Assembly (NCBI GenBank): GCA_018663815.1
Contig: JABJPQ010000489.1
Location: 1-6,712 of the forward strand
Direction: 5' to 3'
Length of the DNA stretch: 6,712 bases
Source of the DNA: Halobacteriovoraceae bacterium
GTDB lineage: Bacteria > Bdellovibrionota > Bacteriovoracia > Bacteriovoracales > Bacteriovoracaceae
The position numbers and the translations under genes were made by a program. Below, piece by piece: positions 1 to 6,262 of the stretch (positions within the stretch are counted from its first letter, which is position 1; each line of letters opens with the position of its first letter). The notes under the pieces are model-generated. The model worked only from the letters and a program-made list of their open reading frames with translations. It had not been told where the DNA came from and did no database searches.

Positions 1-265
1 GTATTGACCTAAATTGAATAATACTTTTTTTACGTAATGTTTTAATGGTTTCTTTTGGAACCTTGGCATTCTTTAAATCAATAAATGTCGTACGGCTTTT
101 ATTCGCACAAATTTTTGCAAATTTGTTTTCATCAAAATGCTTAATTCGCAATAACTGAAACTCAGAAATAACATCCGCATCTTTATTAAGAGTTAAACTT
201 CTAACCTCTTTTAGCGTAGCTATTCCATTTTCTGTTAATAGTTTTAAAAACTCTTCTCGTACCAT
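1..265 (-). CDS. MshEN-domain protein N-terminus, probably a GspE/PilB-like secretion ATPase (partial)
   Basis: This is the first 88 codons of a gene that runs off the left edge, so the C-terminus is missing. The start is the ATG at 265-263, preceded by AAGGAA at 271-276 with a 5-nt spacer. The visible protein matches the layout of the MshEN (type II secretion ATPase N-terminal) domain. An opening helix of the 'LL.E.GI' kind (residues 9-15) is followed by a second helix pair, then 'FIDL' at 61-64 (where family members have pyvDL), then 'VP.E....L..' at 69-77, and the chain heads towards the usual V/I-P-I strand. In the family this domain precedes a Walker ATPase that powers type IV pili or type II secretion, but no ATPase motif is within view. 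The RLG and Gln residues of the c-di-GMP-binding MshEN motif are not obvious, so nucleotide binding by this domain is doubtful. Another MshEN-containing protein is possible. The gene lies 43 nt downstream of the ribF-aroE fusion and may share its transcript. Confidence 0.55.
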   Translation of the reverse strand, partial: MVREEFLKLLTENGIATLKEVRSLTLNKDADVISEFQLLRIKHFDENKFAKICANKSRTTFIDLKNAKVPKETIKTLRKKSIIQFRSI

Positions 266-267
266 TT

Positions 268-296
268 AAATTCCTTGTACTTACAGATCGGAATTT
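268..296 (-). repeat. Inverted repeat in the only intergenic gap, overlapping a ribosome binding site
   Basis: AAATTCC (268-274) and GGAATTT (290-296) form a perfect 7-bp inverted repeat with a 15-nt loop. It sits in the 43-nt gap between the ribF-aroE stop and the next start. On the minus-strand transcript the downstream arm contains the GGAA of the Shine-Dalgarno AAGGAA, so folding would partly hide the ribosome binding site. The stem is AT-rich with only two G-C pairs and no U-tract follows, so it is not an intrinsic terminator and may be a chance match. Confidence 0.35.
271..276 (-). promoter_or_regulatory. Shine-Dalgarno site for the MshEN-domain gene
   Basis: AAGGAA on the minus strand lies 5 nt before the ATG at 265-263. 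It fixes the start of the left-edge gene, which otherwise has only 88 visible codons. No convincing -10/-35 pair was recognised in the gap itself, so the gene may be read from the upstream operon or from a promoter inside the upstream coding region. Confidence 0.6.
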
Positions 297-308
297 GAAA
301 TGATTAAA

Positions 309-1928
309 TTAAAGTTCTCTTATATTCCAAAAACTTAGGGCATATTTTGCTTGTAGCGCCAACAACCTTTCCCCATCTTCATAGATGACAGATGTACTAT
401 GAAATAGTTGTTTATGTTGCTCTTGTTTATAATTCATATCCCAAAAAAGAAAAGAAGCACCCACAGGAAGAGCGAACTCATAACTTCTAGCGCAGCAATT
501 TATTACTAATGTGCTCGAGCCCTTATTTGACAATATCGTTTTAGTATTAAAAATTTTTTTATTATTCCGAGAGAGTACCTCAAAGCTGCAATCCATACTT
601 TCCAGTATATTTTGTGTCAGCTCTGACATTACACCATCACCTAAAATATAAAAATTTTGAACTTCTCTATCTCGATACTCTTTAAGGATATCTCTTACTG
701 CGTGAAAATCTGAGTTACGGCCAATAACTTTATCCCCATCAAATACAAGAGTGTTTATCGCGAAGGGATAATCTTTTACTTCATTAACCATATTTAAAAA
801 GTACTTTTTATAAGGAGAAGTAATACTAACACCACAATAAGTTTTTTTCAGTATATTTAGAGGCAAAATTAATTCCTCTCGTTCATAATCAAGTAAATCA
901 TAAGTTAAGGTTTGATCTAAAAGATTTTCATATATCGATTGAGAAAGTGAATGTTTAATATCTTTACCAACTAAGGCCATTCTCGTCGAACCTGACTCTC
1001 GTTGTTGAGATTTCACGAAGCTAATATCTTGCAAAATTTGCTCTTTTAATTTCGAAATATTTTGGAATTTTTTTTCATCTCTAACACGATATAGAAATTC
1101 TACACTCACCTGTTCATCGTAGATCATTTCTGAAAAGTCCAAGACATGAACCTCAATACATTGTTTATTCTCGCTAGTAACCGACGGGTTAACTCCAATA
1201 TTTGTGAGTGATAAAAAAGGCTTTCCCCCTACATACAGCTTTGTTGCATAGACACCACTTTTTGGAATTATTTTCTCTGGAGCAACCAATATATTTGCTG
1301 TTGCCACCAACTTCTTTGACCCAATTCCTCTTCCTCTTTCTACTACCCCATGAAAGCAAAAATTCCGGCCAAGTTTAGATGAGACCTCAGGAATGAGCCC
1401 ATCCGTAAGCATTTGTCGAATACTGCTAGAACCCACGACTTCACCTGAAACAAGCAAGGGTTCTTCACTAATAACCTCAATTTCTCTCTCTTTAGCTTTT
1501 TGCTTTAAAGTAAACAAGGAGTCTTTTTTCCCTTTACCTATCTTAAAGTCATGACCTAGATATATTAACTTTAAACCTGAGATTGATAACAAAACCTCAT
1601 CAATGAACTTCTCAGCTGGCATCTCCTGTAAATCTTTGTTGAAATCTAGTACTACAATTTTATTTATTCCTTGTTGTAACAAAATATTCATTTTGCTCAT
1701 ATGAGAAGTAATAAGATACTTTGAAGATTTTCCATTAAAATAAATATAAGGATGCGGAGAAAATGTAATAAGAATAGATTTCAATCCATTTATTTCGCAA
1801 TAATTAAGAAAATTTTTAATCAGCTTTTGATGTCCAAGGTGGACGCCGTCAAAGTTCCCTATAACTACGCCACAAGGACCAGCAACTTCACATAGGTTAC
1901 TTAAAATTGAAGTTATGTTCAAGTTCAT
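309..1928 (-). CDS. ribF: RibF riboflavin kinase/FMN adenylyltransferase fused to a shikimate dehydrogenase (AroE)-like domain
   Basis: This 539-residue cytoplasmic protein has two parts. Residues 1 to about 308 are a full RibF, which phosphorylates riboflavin to FMN and then adenylates FMN to FAD. The nucleotidyltransferase half shows GNFDGVHLGH (24-33, with the HxGH motif), TFSPHP (55-60), GHDF (125-128) and an SSS-IR motif (167-171). The kinase half shows TAN (210-212), GVYA (225-228), NIGVNPS (243-249) and IEVHVLDF (258-265), where E259 is the expected catalytic acid. RibF proteins are usually about 300-320 residues, so the remaining 220 or so residues are extra; they resemble AroE and are described separately. 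The ATG at 1928 lies inside the 3' end of batD (32-nt overlap). It has no clear Shine-Dalgarno, so translation may depend on ribosomes from batD. The canonical 'GRxLGFPTAN' loop has diverged here to GSKKLVATAN. RibF identity is near certain; AroE activity is inferred. Confidence 0.93.
   Translation of the reverse strand: MNLNITSILSNLCEVAGPCGVVIGNFDGVHLGHQKLIKNFLNYCEINGLKSILITFSPHPYIYFNGKSSKYLITSHMSKMNILLQQGINKIVVLDFNKDLQEMPAEKFIDEVLLSISGLKLIYLGHDFKIGKGKKDSLFTLKQKAKEREIEVISEEPLLVSGEVVGSSSIRQMLTDGLIPEVSSKLGRNFCFHGVVERGRGIGSKKLVATANILVAPEKIIPKSGVYATKLYVGGKPFLSLTNIGVNPSVTSENKQCIEVHVLDFSEMIYDEQVSVEFLYRVRDEKKFQNISKLKEQILQDISFVKSQQRESGSTRMALVGKDIKHSLSQSIYENLLDQTLTYDLLDYEREELILPLNILKKTYCGVSITSPYKKYFLNMVNEVKDYPFAINTLVFDGDKVIGRNSDFHAVRDILKEYRDREVQNFYILGDGVMSELTQNILESMDCSFEVLSRNNKKIFNTKTILSNKGSSTLVINCCARSYEFALPVGASFLFWDMNYKQEQHKQLFHSTSVIYEDGERLLALQAKYALSFWNIREL
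312..980 (-). other. C-terminal AroE-like (shikimate 5-dehydrogenase) domain of the RibF fusion
   Basis: This domain is residues 317-539 of the fusion. AroE reduces 3-dehydroshikimate to shikimate with NADPH. Compared with E. coli AroE, the shikimate-binding Ser pair is present in HSLSQ (S327, S329). The catalytic Lys is in TSPYK (K374), the Asn in INTL (N392), the catalytic Asp in RNSD (D407) and the Gln in LLALQ (Q526). The dinucleotide loop is reduced to LGDG (429-432), and an NRT-like SRN follows at 453-455 with R454 able to face the NADP phosphate. The usual Asn-Ala-Thr-x-x-Gly-Met loop is replaced by INCCA (476-480), and the Pro and Thr after the D-x-x-Y motif (497-500) are missing. At about 223 residues it is shorter than the usual 270. 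It follows the RibF part through a short Ser/Arg/Gln-rich linker. M317 could in principle serve as an internal start, but no good ribosome site precedes it. Confidence 0.8.
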
Positions 1929-3570
1929 AGTTTAAAATAGCTTTTTCTAATCTTTTAAAATTTTTAATATTAACCGTTCTGACTTTATCAAACTCTTTAT
2001 TATCATAATCAGCGTTGAGTTCAATGATTAAATTAAAAAAATACTCACTTAGATCACTTGGTAAACTCAAAAGCTTAACCGTTTCTTCCATTGAAAGTTG
2101 TTGGCCTTGCATACTTAATGCCTTATGCAATAAGGTGTAAGTTAGCTTCCCTTTATATATTTCATCAAAAATTGTCTTTTCCTTTGGGCTATACACCCGA
2201 GAGAAATGATAAACAAAGTAAATTAAAAGGCAAACAATGATACCTAGAAACACATAAAAAGCTTCCAACGCTCCATACAAAAAAGTATTCATTAGCTTGT
2301 ACACTGGAACAAACATTCTATGATCTTGTTCAATTGTCCTAACTGGTTTTAAAGTATTCTCCTCATTTGAAATTATCTTTTTTTCCGTACTTGCTACAGC
2401 TGAAGCCTCACCAATATAAGCAACTCTTACCGCTCCTAGATCAATGATCTGAGTGACATATTTTTCAGTTTCTGGATCAAAGTAAGAAATTGGTATTTTC
2501 ACACTTTCAAGGTCAACGTCACCTCGGCCAAGGTAAGTATAGGATATCTTCTTTGATGCACTAAAATCCTTGTTAACAATGAAATCACTGCTCTGGTCAA
2601 ATGCTTCAAGATTAGGATTTGTTAAAAGCTCAGGAGCTTCAAAAAGTTCTAAAGCGCCCACTCCGTTGACACTAAGTTCTATTTCAATTGGCTCATTTGA
2701 TATGAACTTATTTTTATTGATTTTTGCTGTGATATTATGTTTTCCCACTAGACCACTGAAGTGCTTCTCCAAACCTTGCACAGGCAGGGGTTTAACTTCA
2801 ATCTTCACAACAGGACTTGTTACGGTTGATGATCTTTGCCGTCCAAAAGCACTTCCAAACCCAAAATTATTTAAAACATTTCTTCTATCAGAATAAGAAA
2901 TTTTCATTCTTATGGGATCAATTTTATATTCTCCAGGCCTTTCAGCGAAAACCTGAGCAGTGTACATAATCCTTCGAAGGTACATATCGCCAGCCAATTG
3001 AACTCTGGCTGGAGATTGTCTTTCTTGATGAAATCTTTTAAGAAATTTATCTAACTTAGGAAATCTTTTAATATCTGTAGAAGAGAGGGGAACCTCTGCG
3101 CGACTATAAAGATAGTACCTTATAAGTATCGATTCTCCAACATAAGCAGATTCCTTATCAACCTCTGCTCGTACAAATATTTTTTTTGTTCGGGCCTCTT
3201 GCTTTAATACCTTTATTCTAATTGTTGCATGCTTAACAACTTCATCATCAATTTCAACTGATATATCTCTCAGGAAAGCAACCCCGCTTCTTGGAGCAAT
3301 CATCTCGTATGAGTATGTTGTTGTCTTCTCAACATTGCTCTCACCATTAATGTAACTAATTCGAGTAGAGGTACCAAGTTTAGAACGCGAAAGAACCTCA
3401 ATACCTAGTGGGTTAAAATTAATTACTGGCTCAGCATCACTATCAGACTTCAAAATGAATTCAATATTAAAGGATTCTTTATAGACTGGGTTCTCAGGAA
3501 CTACTTTGATCTTTAACTCTGCCGCAAAAGCACTTGATAATAAGCTTAGTATCACAATTAAATATTTCAT
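1897..3570 (-). CDS. batD: BatD family protein (periplasmic, membrane-anchored)
   Basis: This 557-residue protein belongs to the BatD ('oxygen tolerance') family. An N-terminal signal peptide (residues 1-16, ending SAFA before AEL) sends a long beta-strand-rich region, about 17-430, to the periplasm. That region carries the repeated Ig-like segments typical of BatD, for example ESILIRYYLYSR (146-157) and the RPGEYKIDP turn (211-219). One membrane helix lies at about 437-457, leaving a cytoplasmic tail of about 100 residues of mostly helical character. The start was set at the ATG (3570-3568). An upstream TTG at 3576 is in frame but sits directly against the Shine-Dalgarno AAAGGA (3577-3582), which is correctly spaced for the ATG. 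The start overlaps the batBC stop by one base (TAATG). The 3' end overlaps ribF-aroE by 32 nt. BatD is thought to act with BatA/B/C; its molecular role is not established, and the oxygen-tolerance label comes from Bacteroides genetics. Confidence 0.88.
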   Translation of the reverse strand: MKYLIVILSLLSSAFAAELKIKVVPENPVYKESFNIEFILKSDSDAEPVINFNPLGIEVLSRSKLGTSTRISYINGESNVEKTTTYSYEMIAPRSGVAFLRDISVEIDDEVVKHATIRIKVLKQEARTKKIFVRAEVDKESAYVGESILIRYYLYSRAEVPLSSTDIKRFPKLDKFLKRFHQERQSPARVQLAGDMYLRRIMYTAQVFAERPGEYKIDPIRMKISYSDRRNVLNNFGFGSAFGRQRSSTVTSPVVKIEVKPLPVQGLEKHFSGLVGKHNITAKINKNKFISNEPIEIELSVNGVGALELFEAPELLTNPNLEAFDQSSDFIVNKDFSASKKISYTYLGRGDVDLESVKIPISYFDPETEKYVTQIIDLGAVRVAYIGEASAVASTEKKIISNEENTLKPVRTIEQDHRMFVPVYKLMNTFLYGALEAFYVFLGIIVCLLIYFVYHFSRVYSPKEKTIFDEIYKGKLTYTLLHKALSMQGQQLSMEETVKLLSLPSDLSEYFFNLIIELNADYDNKEFDKVRTVNIKNFKRLEKAILNYELEHNFNFK

Positions 3571-5294
3571 TACCAATCCTTTTGATCTCTGGATTTTCTA
3601 TTTGTTGTTTTAGCATCAATCATTTTTTTTTGTAGTTGATTATCCCTCTCAATAAACTGTTTTAAGAGAGCGGGAAGTTTCTTCTTACGCTCTTTCTTTT
3701 CCTTACCCGATTCATTTTTATTATCTTTTTTCTTAACGTCTTTTTTAGCATCACCATCTTTGCTCTTATCTTTGTTTTTATCTTTTTCAGAGTCACCTTT
3801 TCCATCTTTTTGATCTTTTGATTTATTCTGTTTATCAGAGTCGCTCTGGCCTTCTCCCTTTTTCTTGTCATCACTTTCTTGTTCTTGATTGTCCTCCTCT
3901 CCCTCTCCCTTACCACTGCTCGGAGAAGATTGAAGTGCTTTTAATATGTTTTGTTTGGTCATCTTTTCAATTTCTGAATTCTCATCGTTTTTATTATTTT
4001 CCAAATGTTTTAGAAGTTTATTGTATTTATTAATTGCCTTCGCATTTTGCTTAGACTTTAACATTGAAGTTGCATGGTTAAAGTGATGAGCTTTGTTTTG
4101 GCTCGTTATTTTTTTCTCTAGTGTTTCTTCATATAAATTCGCGGCATCTTCTTCAAAGCCATCTTTTAATAGATTTGCAGCAAGAGCCTTTTTTCCTTCT
4201 TCGGATAACTTTCCTTCAACCAAACGATTTTCTAAATTAAGTGTAGTCGCTGACTTAGTTGGTTCTTTTTTTTCCTTAGGTTGCTGAGCAAAGGTAATAA
4301 AAGAAATCATTAGCAGGCTTAGCATGATAAACACTTTTCTTTTACCTAGTAAAAATGATAAGCCTAGAAATAGTAGACCTGGTAGCATCAGATAGTTTGC
4401 CATTACAGGTCTAACCCTAAAGTCATTATTGGATTGCTTCAATTTATTTATTTTTGTGAAAAAGCTCAATATCTTCTCTGTTGGCAACGAATAGGATGTC
4501 GCAACCCAGTAGTTGAAATTTTTTATTTTAGTCCCAAGCTCTTTCAAGTGATTTTCATCTAGTTTTGTAATCACCACTTTATTATTATGTTTTTTATTAC
4601 CTTTAAATGTTCCCGCATTATTTCTCATCGGTATTGGAGCACCCTTAACAGTTCCAATAGCAACAACTCCAACTGATATTTCGTCAGGAATCTCTAAGCC
4701 AATCCCACCGTCTGTTTCTTCCGCATCTGTGAATATCAAAATATTCCCATTCAATTCTTCAGAGGTATCTTTAAAATGTTGAATGGATTCTTGAATAGCA
4801 AGTGAGATACCTGTACCTCCACGAGAGAGGTTTAAAGTTTTAAGTGAGTCAATACGGGCTTCAATCAAGTCAATATCATCAGTAAAAGGAATTATCTGCT
4901 TTTGACCATCCGAAAAAACAATGACAGAGATTTTCTGTCCAACTGCCTTCTGTACAAAATGTTTAACGAGAATTAAAGCTTTTGAAAAACGATTAGGCCT
5001 AACATCTTCGGCCAGCATACTAGCAGAACTATCTATGAGTACAATCGTTCTTTGATCGCTAACTTTACCCGTAATCCTTTTTTCTGGCCCTCGCAAATCA
5101 AGTAGTGCAAATAAGAGAAATGCGACCCCAACAAGATACAAATAAGTTGAAACTTTATGCAGCGATGACCTTTTATAAAACCAATAATCTTCAACCCATT
5201 GAAAAAATCTTTTGTTCATTCTTAGAAATAAATATGAAATAACGATAATCGTAATAATAATAAAGATTAAGTACTCTGAGTGTAAAAACGTCAT
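3570..5294 (-). CDS. batB: BatB-BatC fusion: membrane vWA protein with periplasmic TPR-like and charged tail
   Basis: This 574-residue protein combines BatB and BatC. The BatB half has membrane helices at about 8-25 and 48-66 with a positively charged loop between them, then a vWA domain (about 82-270). Its metal site is complete: DSSAS (D88, S90, S92), T161 in GGTG and D190 in FTDAE. Charge distribution puts the vWA domain on the periplasmic side. A third helix (about 301-316), the basic turn GKRK (317-320) and a fourth hydrophobic segment (321-335, then AQQ) lead into the BatC half. That half has TPR-like helices (about 352-432, including 'A...Y...L' signatures), a Lys/Asp/Glu/Ser low-complexity stretch (456-540) and the family's characteristic C-terminus ending KDW. 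Start ATG 5294 has AAGGA (5301-5305) 6 nt upstream and overlaps the batA stop as ATGA. As I recall, BatB-BatC fusions are known in Leptospira, so the fusion is unusual but not unique. Confidence 0.9.
   Translation of the reverse strand: MTFLHSEYLIFIIITIIVISYLFLRMNKRFFQWVEDYWFYKRSSLHKVSTYLYLVGVAFLLFALLDLRGPEKRITGKVSDQRTIVLIDSSASMLAEDVRPNRFSKALILVKHFVQKAVGQKISVIVFSDGQKQIIPFTDDIDLIEARIDSLKTLNLSRGGTGISLAIQESIQHFKDTSEELNGNILIFTDAEETDGGIGLEIPDEISVGVVAIGTVKGAPIPMRNNAGTFKGNKKHNNKVVITKLDENHLKELGTKIKNFNYWVATSYSLPTEKILSFFTKINKLKQSNNDFRVRPVMANYLMLPGLLFLGLSFLLGKRKVFIMLSLLMISFITFAQQPKEKKEPTKSATTLNLENRLVEGKLSEEGKKALAANLLKDGFEEDAANLYEETLEKKITSQNKAHHFNHATSMLKSKQNAKAINKYNKLLKHLENNKNDENSEIEKMTKQNILKALQSSPSSGKGEGEEDNQEQESDDKKKGEGQSDSDKQNKSKDQKDGKGDSEKDKNKDKSKDGDAKKDVKKKDNKNESGKEKKERKKKLPALLKQFIERDNQLQKKMIDAKTTNRKSRDQKDW
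3577..3582 (-). promoter_or_regulatory. Shine-Dalgarno site deciding the batD start
   Basis: AAAGGA on the minus strand lies 6 nt before the ATG at 3570-3568. The longer in-frame reading from TTG at 3576-3574 would leave no spacer at all. The ATG product also begins with a textbook signal peptide (Met-Lys-Tyr followed by a hydrophobic core). Confidence 0.8.
3675..3929 (-). repeat. Low-complexity Lys/Asp/Glu/Ser-rich coding stretch
   Basis: This encodes residues 456-540 of BatBC, built almost entirely from Lys, Asp, Glu, Ser, Gly, Gln and Asn, with recurring Lys-Asp pairs. The coding strand is strongly purine-rich (mostly AAA, GAT, GAA and AAG codons). It is probably a disordered linker between the TPR-like part and the conserved C-terminal helix. 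Free-standing BatC proteins carry a comparable charged segment, so it is a family trait, not an insertion. Confidence 0.85.
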
Positions 5295-6262
5295 AGGACT
5301 TCCTTAAAAAACAATTTTCGAAGCAACTCACTCACAAAAAAGAATAATAGCCCAAACAAAAGGTAGCGAAAAAACAGTTCTTCGTAGACAACTTGTCCCT
5401 TTACATTAATTTTTGTTTTCTCCAAATTTTGAATTTCACCTAAAATTTCTTTTAAGCTATCTTCGCTGCTAGCCATAAAGTTCTTCCCACCTGTTATTTT
5501 AGATATCTCTTGTAGTGTTTCTATATCGATCGATCCTCCAGGGATACTTTGATATTGTTTGTTACCACGTGAGTCTTTTCCAATTGGTAAACGTGATTTA
5601 ATTGTACCAAGCCCAATTGTATAAACTTTAATATTATAGTCTTTAGCCGTTCTCGCAGCATCCAACGGAGTCATATTTCCAACGTTGTTAACTCCATCAG
5701 TTAATAGAACGATCACCTTATTCTTTGTATCACTATTTTGACCTCGAGCAACTGCAAGTGCGAGTGCATCTCCAATATTAGTGCCACTTCCTAAAAATCC
5801 TATTCGTATATCGGCTAATATTTTATCAACCAGGCTGGGGTCAGTTGTTAAAGGAAGCAGGGTAAATACTTTTTCAGAAAAGATAATAATCCCAATTCTA
5901 TCTGTTGGTCGAAGATTTGCAAATTCTCTTAGCTTTTCCTTTGCAACCTCAAGTCTATTTGGTTTCAAATCATCCGCCAACATTGATCGTGAAACATCCA
6001 TAACAAGATAAATATCATTAACTTCAATATCACTAGGCATAATCTTAAGTGGCTTTCTTGGTCCGGCTAAAGAAAAAGAGATAAGGACCCATCCGATCGT
6101 TCCAATCGCAAAATTTATGACCCGCATGATATTTATTTTCGAAGTGTAATTTCCAAGAGGAACTACTAACTGTGGTTTATACAATACTTTCCAATAATCT
6201 AGTGCCCACAAGAAAAAAATAAAAAGACCAAATATTGGAAATAATAATGAATTATATTCCAC
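5291..6262 (-). CDS. batA: BatA, membrane-anchored von Willebrand factor A protein
   Basis: This 323-residue protein has the standard length and layout of BatA. Membrane helices lie at about 5-22 and 48-66, then a vWA domain at about 82-280, and a third helix at about 296-312 near the C-terminus. The metal-binding site is complete: DVSRS (D89, S91, S93), T161 in GSGTN and D189 in LLTDG. The stretch SMLADDLKPNRLEVAK (93-108) is highly typical of the family. The basic loop between helices 1 and 2 should be cytoplasmic, which puts the vWA domain in the periplasm. The start is a GTG (6262-6260) with AAGGTGA just upstream; the next Met, residue 46, would remove helix 1. It overlaps the preceding gene by 11 nt and batBC by 4 nt. 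In other bacteria BatA works with BatB and a MoxR ATPase, with proposed roles in stress or oxygen tolerance; the exact mechanism is unknown. Confidence 0.93.
   Translation of the reverse strand: MEYNSLLFPIFGLFIFFLWALDYWKVLYKPQLVVPLGNYTSKINIMRVINFAIGTIGWVLISFSLAGPRKPLKIMPSDIEVNDIYLVMDVSRSMLADDLKPNRLEVAKEKLREFANLRPTDRIGIIIFSEKVFTLLPLTTDPSLVDKILADIRIGFLGSGTNIGDALALAVARGQNSDTKNKVIVLLTDGVNNVGNMTPLDAARTAKDYNIKVYTIGLGTIKSRLPIGKDSRGNKQYQSIPGGSIDIETLQEISKITGGKNFMASSEDSLKEILGEIQNLEKTKINVKGQVVYEELFFRYLLFGLLFFFVSELLRKLFFKEVL

Larger units (their letters stand above)
3573..4286 (-). other. BatC-like periplasmic part of the BatBC fusion
   Basis: This covers residues 337-574, after a hydrophobic segment that looks like an internal signal peptide ending ITFA before QQ. 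Residues 352-432 form TPR-like helix pairs, for example FNHATSMLKSKQNAKAINKY (405-424), a degenerate version of the BatC 'yNlGnal...eeAi..Y' repeat. After the charged stretch comes a short amphipathic helix (LLKQFIERDNQLQKK, 543-557) and a basic end closing with Asp-Trp, which matches free-standing BatC proteins. TPR arms commonly hold protein partners; here the likely partners are BatA/BatD, by inference. Confidence 0.78.

Noticed and set aside
266..308. Intrinsic terminator after ribF-aroE
   Set aside because: The inverted repeat here is AT-rich, has a long loop and is followed by a start codon, not a U-tract.
2570..2896. Plus-strand open frame of 108 codons
   Set aside because: It lies wholly antisense to the well-supported batD, has no recognisable family features, and its composition mirrors the opposite coding frame.
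3574..3576. TTG as the start of batD
   Set aside because: It abuts the Shine-Dalgarno with no spacer, while the ATG two codons later has a 6-nt spacer and begins a good signal peptide.
3662..3916. Minus-strand 84-codon frame rich in Arg and Lys
   Set aside because: It is a frame-shifted reading of the purine-rich low-complexity stretch of batBC. The composition follows from the AAA/GAT/GAA repeats.
3818..4287. Two plus-strand frames of 71 and 64 codons
   Set aside because: Both are antisense to the BatC part, and their Ser/Phe-rich content is what the complement of Lys/Glu-rich coding produces.
5525..5534. Palindrome ATCGATCGAT as a possible protein-binding site
   Set aside because: It lies inside batA coding for ordinary residues (Ser-Ile-Asp), far from any start. 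A 10-bp palindrome like this is expected by chance.
5781..6011. Plus-strand 76-codon frame
   Set aside because: It is antisense to the vWA domain of batA, which is strongly conserved in its own frame.
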